The notes beneath the pieces are model-generated. The model was not told the DNA's origin and searched no databases. It saw only the letters and a program-made list of their open reading frames with translations. Positions 31,983 to 32,477 of a stretch of DNA of 32,477 nt are shown piece by piece. The DNA is from Ectothiorhodospiraceae bacterium WFHF3C12. GTDB taxonomy: Bacteria > Pseudomonadota > Gammaproteobacteria > Nitrococcales > Nitrococcaceae. The first letter of the stretch is position 1; each line of letters begins with the position of its first letter. The position numbers were made by a program, and so were the translations under genes. Where the stretch lies: contig JACDUA010000053.1 in the NCBI GenBank assembly GCA_013519935.1, forward strand, positions 1 to 32,477. Reading direction: 5' to 3'.

Positions 31983-32477
31983 ATGACCGACATCGCCACG
32001 CGGCTCGAGACCGTGCGTCAGCGCATCCGCGACGCCCAGCACCGCTTCGGCCGCGAAGCCGGGACGGTGCAGCTGCTGGCCGTGAGCAAGACCCAGCCGG
32101 CCGCCGCCGTGGCCGAGGCGTTCCGCGCCGGCCAGCATGCCTTCGGCGAGAACTACCTTCAGGAAGCGCTGGAAAAGATCGAGTCGCTATCCGGCGAACC
32201 GCTGGAATGGCATTTCGTTGGTCCCCTGCAGTCCAATAAAACAAAAGCGGTCGCCGAGCACTTTGATTGGGTTCACAGTCTCGATAGATGGAAGATCGCG
32301 CGGCGCCTGAGCGAGCAGCGTCCGCAGCGCCTGCCGCCGCTCAATGTCTGCCTGGAAGTCAACGTCGACGAGGAAGGCAGCAAGTCCGGGCTGACGCCGG
32401 CCGACGTGGCCGCGCTGGCACCGGAGGTGGCCGCGCTGCCCGGGTTGCGCCTGCGCGGGCTGATGGCCATCCCGGCA
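31983..32477 (+). CDS. yggS: PLP homeostasis protein YggS/ProSC family (partial)
   Basis: The first 165 codons of a gene cut by the window end; the full protein is usually about 230 residues. It binds pyridoxal phosphate without known enzymatic activity and buffers vitamin B6 supply. K36 in LLAVSKTQP is the PLP-binding lysine; GENYLQEALEK, WHFVGPLQSNK, VHSLDR and CLEVNVDEEGSKSG follow in the family order, then LRGLMAIP. The start ATG is at 31983, divergent from pilT. Confidence 0.95.
   Translation, partial: MTDIATRLETVRQRIRDAQHRFGREAGTVQLLAVSKTQPAAAVAEAFRAGQHAFGENYLQEALEKIESLSGEPLEWHFVGPLQSNKTKAVAEHFDWVHSLDRWKIARRLSEQRPQRLPPLNVCLEVNVDEEGSKSGLTPADVAALAPEVAALPGLRLRGLMAIPA

Overview
The window is high-GC, gene-dense bacterial chromosome. 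Gene content and order point to a gammaproteobacterium. A halophilic or alkaliphilic member of the Chromatiales/Ectothiorhodospiraceae would fit the very Asp/Glu-rich spacers of ChpA, but this placement is inference. The order rsmE ... gshB ... yqgE-ruvX ... pilT-type ATPase/yggS recalls enterics such as E. coli. The order pilG <-> gshB - tonB - yqgE - ruvX - pyrR - pyrB - pyrC' ... pilU - pilT <-> yggS recalls Pseudomonas aeruginosa PA0394-PA0415. No phage, insertion sequence, CRISPR, tRNA or rRNA was seen.

Layout. (1) 110-3591: assimilatory nitrate reductase NasA with a fused C-terminal BFD-like [2Fe-2S] domain, followed by uroporphyrinogen-III C-methyltransferase, which feeds siroheme synthesis for nitrite reductase. 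A short dispersed-repeat-like sequence lies just upstream of nasA. (2) 3598-5129: an orphan GAF-domain protein (minus) divergent from rsmE (plus), separated by a segment with a 10-bp dyad. (3) 5330-17676, minus strand: a complete type IV pilus chemosensory cluster in the order pilG-pilH-pilI-pilJ-pilK-chpA-chpB-chpC. (4) 18145-21921, plus: gshB, then a coupled three-gene module (ApbE lipoprotein, NusG-domain-II membrane protein, Gx-transporter-family membrane protein), then a TonB-like protein. (5) 22176-26633, plus: yqgE, ruvX, pyrR, pyrB, a dihydroorotase homologue that has lost its metal ligands, and a PyrK/ferredoxin-reductase-like protein, each overlapping the next by 4 to 8 bases. (6) 26746-29187, minus: a large lipoprotein with seven repeats that could form a beta-propeller. 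(7) 29632-31860, minus: pilU and pilT retraction ATPases. (8) 31983 to the end, plus: the first 165 codons of yggS.

How it fits together. PilT/PilU retract pili, Pil-Chp links surface contact or chemical cues to pilus extension and retraction, and a TonB3-like protein sits in the same neighbourhood, so most of the window concerns type IV pilus twitching. The rest is housekeeping: pyrimidine synthesis, glutathione, rRNA methylation and nitrate assimilation. The parts least explained by known families are the ApbE/NusG-II/Gx module, the PyrK-like protein ending the pyr operon, and the repeat lipoprotein. Two copies of a 20-base intergenic element (5198 and 21938) and several dyads add non-coding structure.
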